Source: Candidatus Desantisbacteria bacterium CG1_02_49_89
GTDB taxonomy: Bacteria; Desantisbacteria; UBA1551
NCBI GenBank assembly: GCA_001871075.1
Contig: MNUP01000123.1
Span: forward strand, 1-58,779
Direction: 5' to 3'
Length of the DNA: 58,779 nt
The position numbers and the translations under genes are program-made. Positions 57,684-58,779 of this stretch are shown piece after piece. The first letter of the stretch is position 1. Each line of letters opens with the position of its first letter. A model generated the notes under the pieces. It was not told the DNA's origin. It made no database searches and was given only the letters and a program-made list of their open reading frames with translations.

Positions 57684-58646
57684 ATGAGCGTATTCTACAA
57701 AGAAATAAGGAGATGGTGGGGGCAGGCGATAGTGATAACGCTTGCCGTAATGGTTTCGGGCTGCGCGGCAAGGCCTTACAAAATGACGAATTTCTTCACT
57801 TCAAAGGCCATCAATGATCTGCGGGAAAAAAGGGTGGCTGTCATTCCCTTCAAGAACCTATCCCCGATCCCCGAGGCAACAGATATGCTTACGGATGAGT
57901 TCAACCTGCAGCTGGGGAAGCTGGGAAAATTCAGGCTGATCGAGAGGATAAGTATACAGGAACTGTTCAAAGAGCAGGACCTTGACCCCGAGCGCATAGA
58001 CGAAGCCACCGCGGTAAAGATCGGAAAAATGCTGGGAGCGAACGCGATAATACTGGGCACGGTCACCACTTATTACCCGTATAAATACAAGGAAAAAAAG
58101 GAAGCCGAGGAAAAAGAGAAGAAAGAGCTTGAAAGGGCAAGGATAGAAGCCGCTGGAGCGCCTAAAACCGTAGTGATCATTGAGCAGCAACCCGAAAAAC
58201 AACCGGTATTTGTGCCGCCGGGACAGCAGAAAGATAAGGAAAAGGGCTGGGAGAAGGACAAGGATAAAGAAAAGGAAAAAGATAAGGAAAAAGATAAGGA
58301 AAAAGATAAGGACAAGGATAAGGATAAAAAAAAGGAAGAAACCGAAGTAAAGAAAGACGAGGGTAATCCCTGGGTCGCTCTCGCGATCGTCGGCGGAATA
58401 ATACTCACTGCCGGGATACTTTTCTTTGCTTTGAGCCCCAAGCCTACCGCGGAGATCGGTATAAGCGTGCGCATGGTAAACGTTGAGACAGGCGAGCAGT
58501 TGTGGCAGGCGAAAGAGACCTTCAAGGGCAATGACCCCAGGATCCAGGCGCTTGTTGACCCGCAGGACAGGGATAAACTGGTGAAGGACGTTGAATTCCT
58601 CAGCCAGACCCTGTGCCGCGAATTCGCTCTTACAATAGAAAAATAA
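57684..58646 (+). CDS. CsgG-like lipoprotein with a charged repeat and internal membrane segment
   Basis: The 320-residue protein has a lipoprotein signal with lipobox VSGC (C27). RVAVIPFKNLSPIPEATDMLTDEFNLQLGKLGKFRLIERISIQELFKEQ and LGANAIILGTVTTYYPYKY are the first half of a CsgG/GNA1162-like fold; EIGISVRMVNVETGEQLWQAKETFKG is the second. Between them about 110 residues are inserted: an E/K-rich stretch, Q/P-rich residues, a KDKEK repeat (about 184-222) and a hydrophobic helix (about 229-249). The insertion falls where CsgG has its barrel hairpins. It probably forms an outer-membrane-linked complex. AGGAGG lies 5 bases upstream. Confidence 0.75.
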   Translation: MSVFYKEIRRWWGQAIVITLAVMVSGCAARPYKMTNFFTSKAINDLREKRVAVIPFKNLSPIPEATDMLTDEFNLQLGKLGKFRLIERISIQELFKEQDLDPERIDEATAVKIGKMLGANAIILGTVTTYYPYKYKEKKEAEEKEKKELERARIEAAGAPKTVVIIEQQPEKQPVFVPPGQQKDKEKGWEKDKDKEKEKDKEKDKEKDKDKDKDKKKEETEVKKDEGNPWVALAIVGGIILTAGILFFALSPKPTAEIGISVRMVNVETGEQLWQAKETFKGNDPRIQALVDPQDRDKLVKDVEFLSQTLCREFALTIEK

Positions 58647-58779
58647 CTAAATAACCACAGGTAAACACAGGTTAACACAGAAATACTTTTACAGGGAACT
58701 TAAGAGAACTTAAAATTCTTAGGTTAAACCCAGAAAAAGTAATAAGTTCAGTTTAAGTTCTCGTCAATTCCCTGTGAAA
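58647..58779. repeat. repeat-filled right end of the window
   Basis: accacaggtaaacacaggtt units (58655-58679) are followed by acagggaacttaagagaact (58691-58710), the inverse of 57607-57629. ttcagtttaagttctcgtca and ccctg close a larger hairpin with it. No gene is seen. Confidence 0.65.

Noticed and set aside
58073-58678. Ser/Phe-rich minus-strand frame of 201 codons
   Set aside because: It is the complement of the KDKEK microsatellite in the CsgG-like gene, which explains its composition.
1-58779. tRNA or rRNA genes
   Set aside because: I looked for T-arm and anticodon-arm patterns and for conserved rRNA stretches on both strands and found none that I can support by eye.

Overview
The window looks like a chromosome segment from an uncultivated, diderm, anaerobic bacterium. 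An outer membrane is suggested by a CsgG-like lipoprotein, an O-antigen-ligase-type enzyme pair, a lytic transglycosylase and a PorV-type barrel fragment. Anaerobic energy metabolism is suggested by a large membrane [NiFe]-hydrogenase operon, Rex, a radical SAM enzyme and two URO-D-type methyltransferase-family proteins. The mix of genes and the heavy load of dispersed repeats resemble candidate phyla such as Omnitrophota, Elusimicrobiota or Firestonebacteria, but the phylum cannot be fixed from this sequence. I saw no rRNA, tRNA or CRISPR array.

Layout. 1-3190: accessory and repeat-rich DNA with two MITE-like elements, a small zinc-ribbon gene, a BrnT/BrnA-type toxin-antitoxin pair on the minus strand and a RHH/RelE-type pair on the plus strand. 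3193-18502: one long plus-strand hydrogenase locus. It begins with a promoter, a near-perfect Rex box and rex. It continues with a sulfhydrogenase-type beta/gamma electron-input pair (HydB, HydG), a polyferredoxin, group 4 [NiFe]-hydrogenase core subunits, an extra antiporter-like subunit, a complete Mrp-type module in A(split)-B-C-D-E-F-G order, a second ferredoxin subunit and the maturation protease. 18503-22532: repeats, then a decayed RHS/YD-repeat gene joined to a PorV-family fragment. 22533-26067: accessory cassettes (AAA/DUF4143 ATPase, RHH-PIN toxin-antitoxin pair, nucleotidyltransferase-like pair), two of them introduced by a repeat that carries a terminator and a strong promoter. 26078-32008: valS, a lytic transglycosylase and uvrB. 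32059-32994: a PIN-domain module. 33048-39619: a carbohydrate-related cluster (TIM-barrel hydrolase, an unrecognised 624-residue protein, cupin, Gfo/Idh/MocA oxidoreductase, six-hairpin glycosidase). 39715-58779: radical SAM enzyme, two polymerase/ligase-TPR paralogues, two URO-D family proteins, nadC, a metallo-beta-lactamase-fold hydrolase, a SagB-type nitroreductase, serS, a membrane-anchored gluzincin, a flavoprotein, an AT-rich frameshifted gene, tldD/tldE and a CsgG-like lipoprotein.

How it works together (inference). The hydrogenase locus would let NAD(P)H or ferredoxin electrons reduce protons, or the reverse, while the Mrp module couples this to Na+ or H+ gradients. Rex would tie expression to the NADH/NAD+ ratio.

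The most unusual overall feature is the repeat biology. Almost every longer gap holds quasi-tandem units of 7-11 bp, often arranged as left arm, AT-rich core, inverted right arm, with a different unit at each site. The same repeat types also occur in frame inside valS, nadC, the hydrogenase protease, an O-antigen-ligase-type gene and the PorV fragment, where they appear to add peptide segments to otherwise normal proteins.
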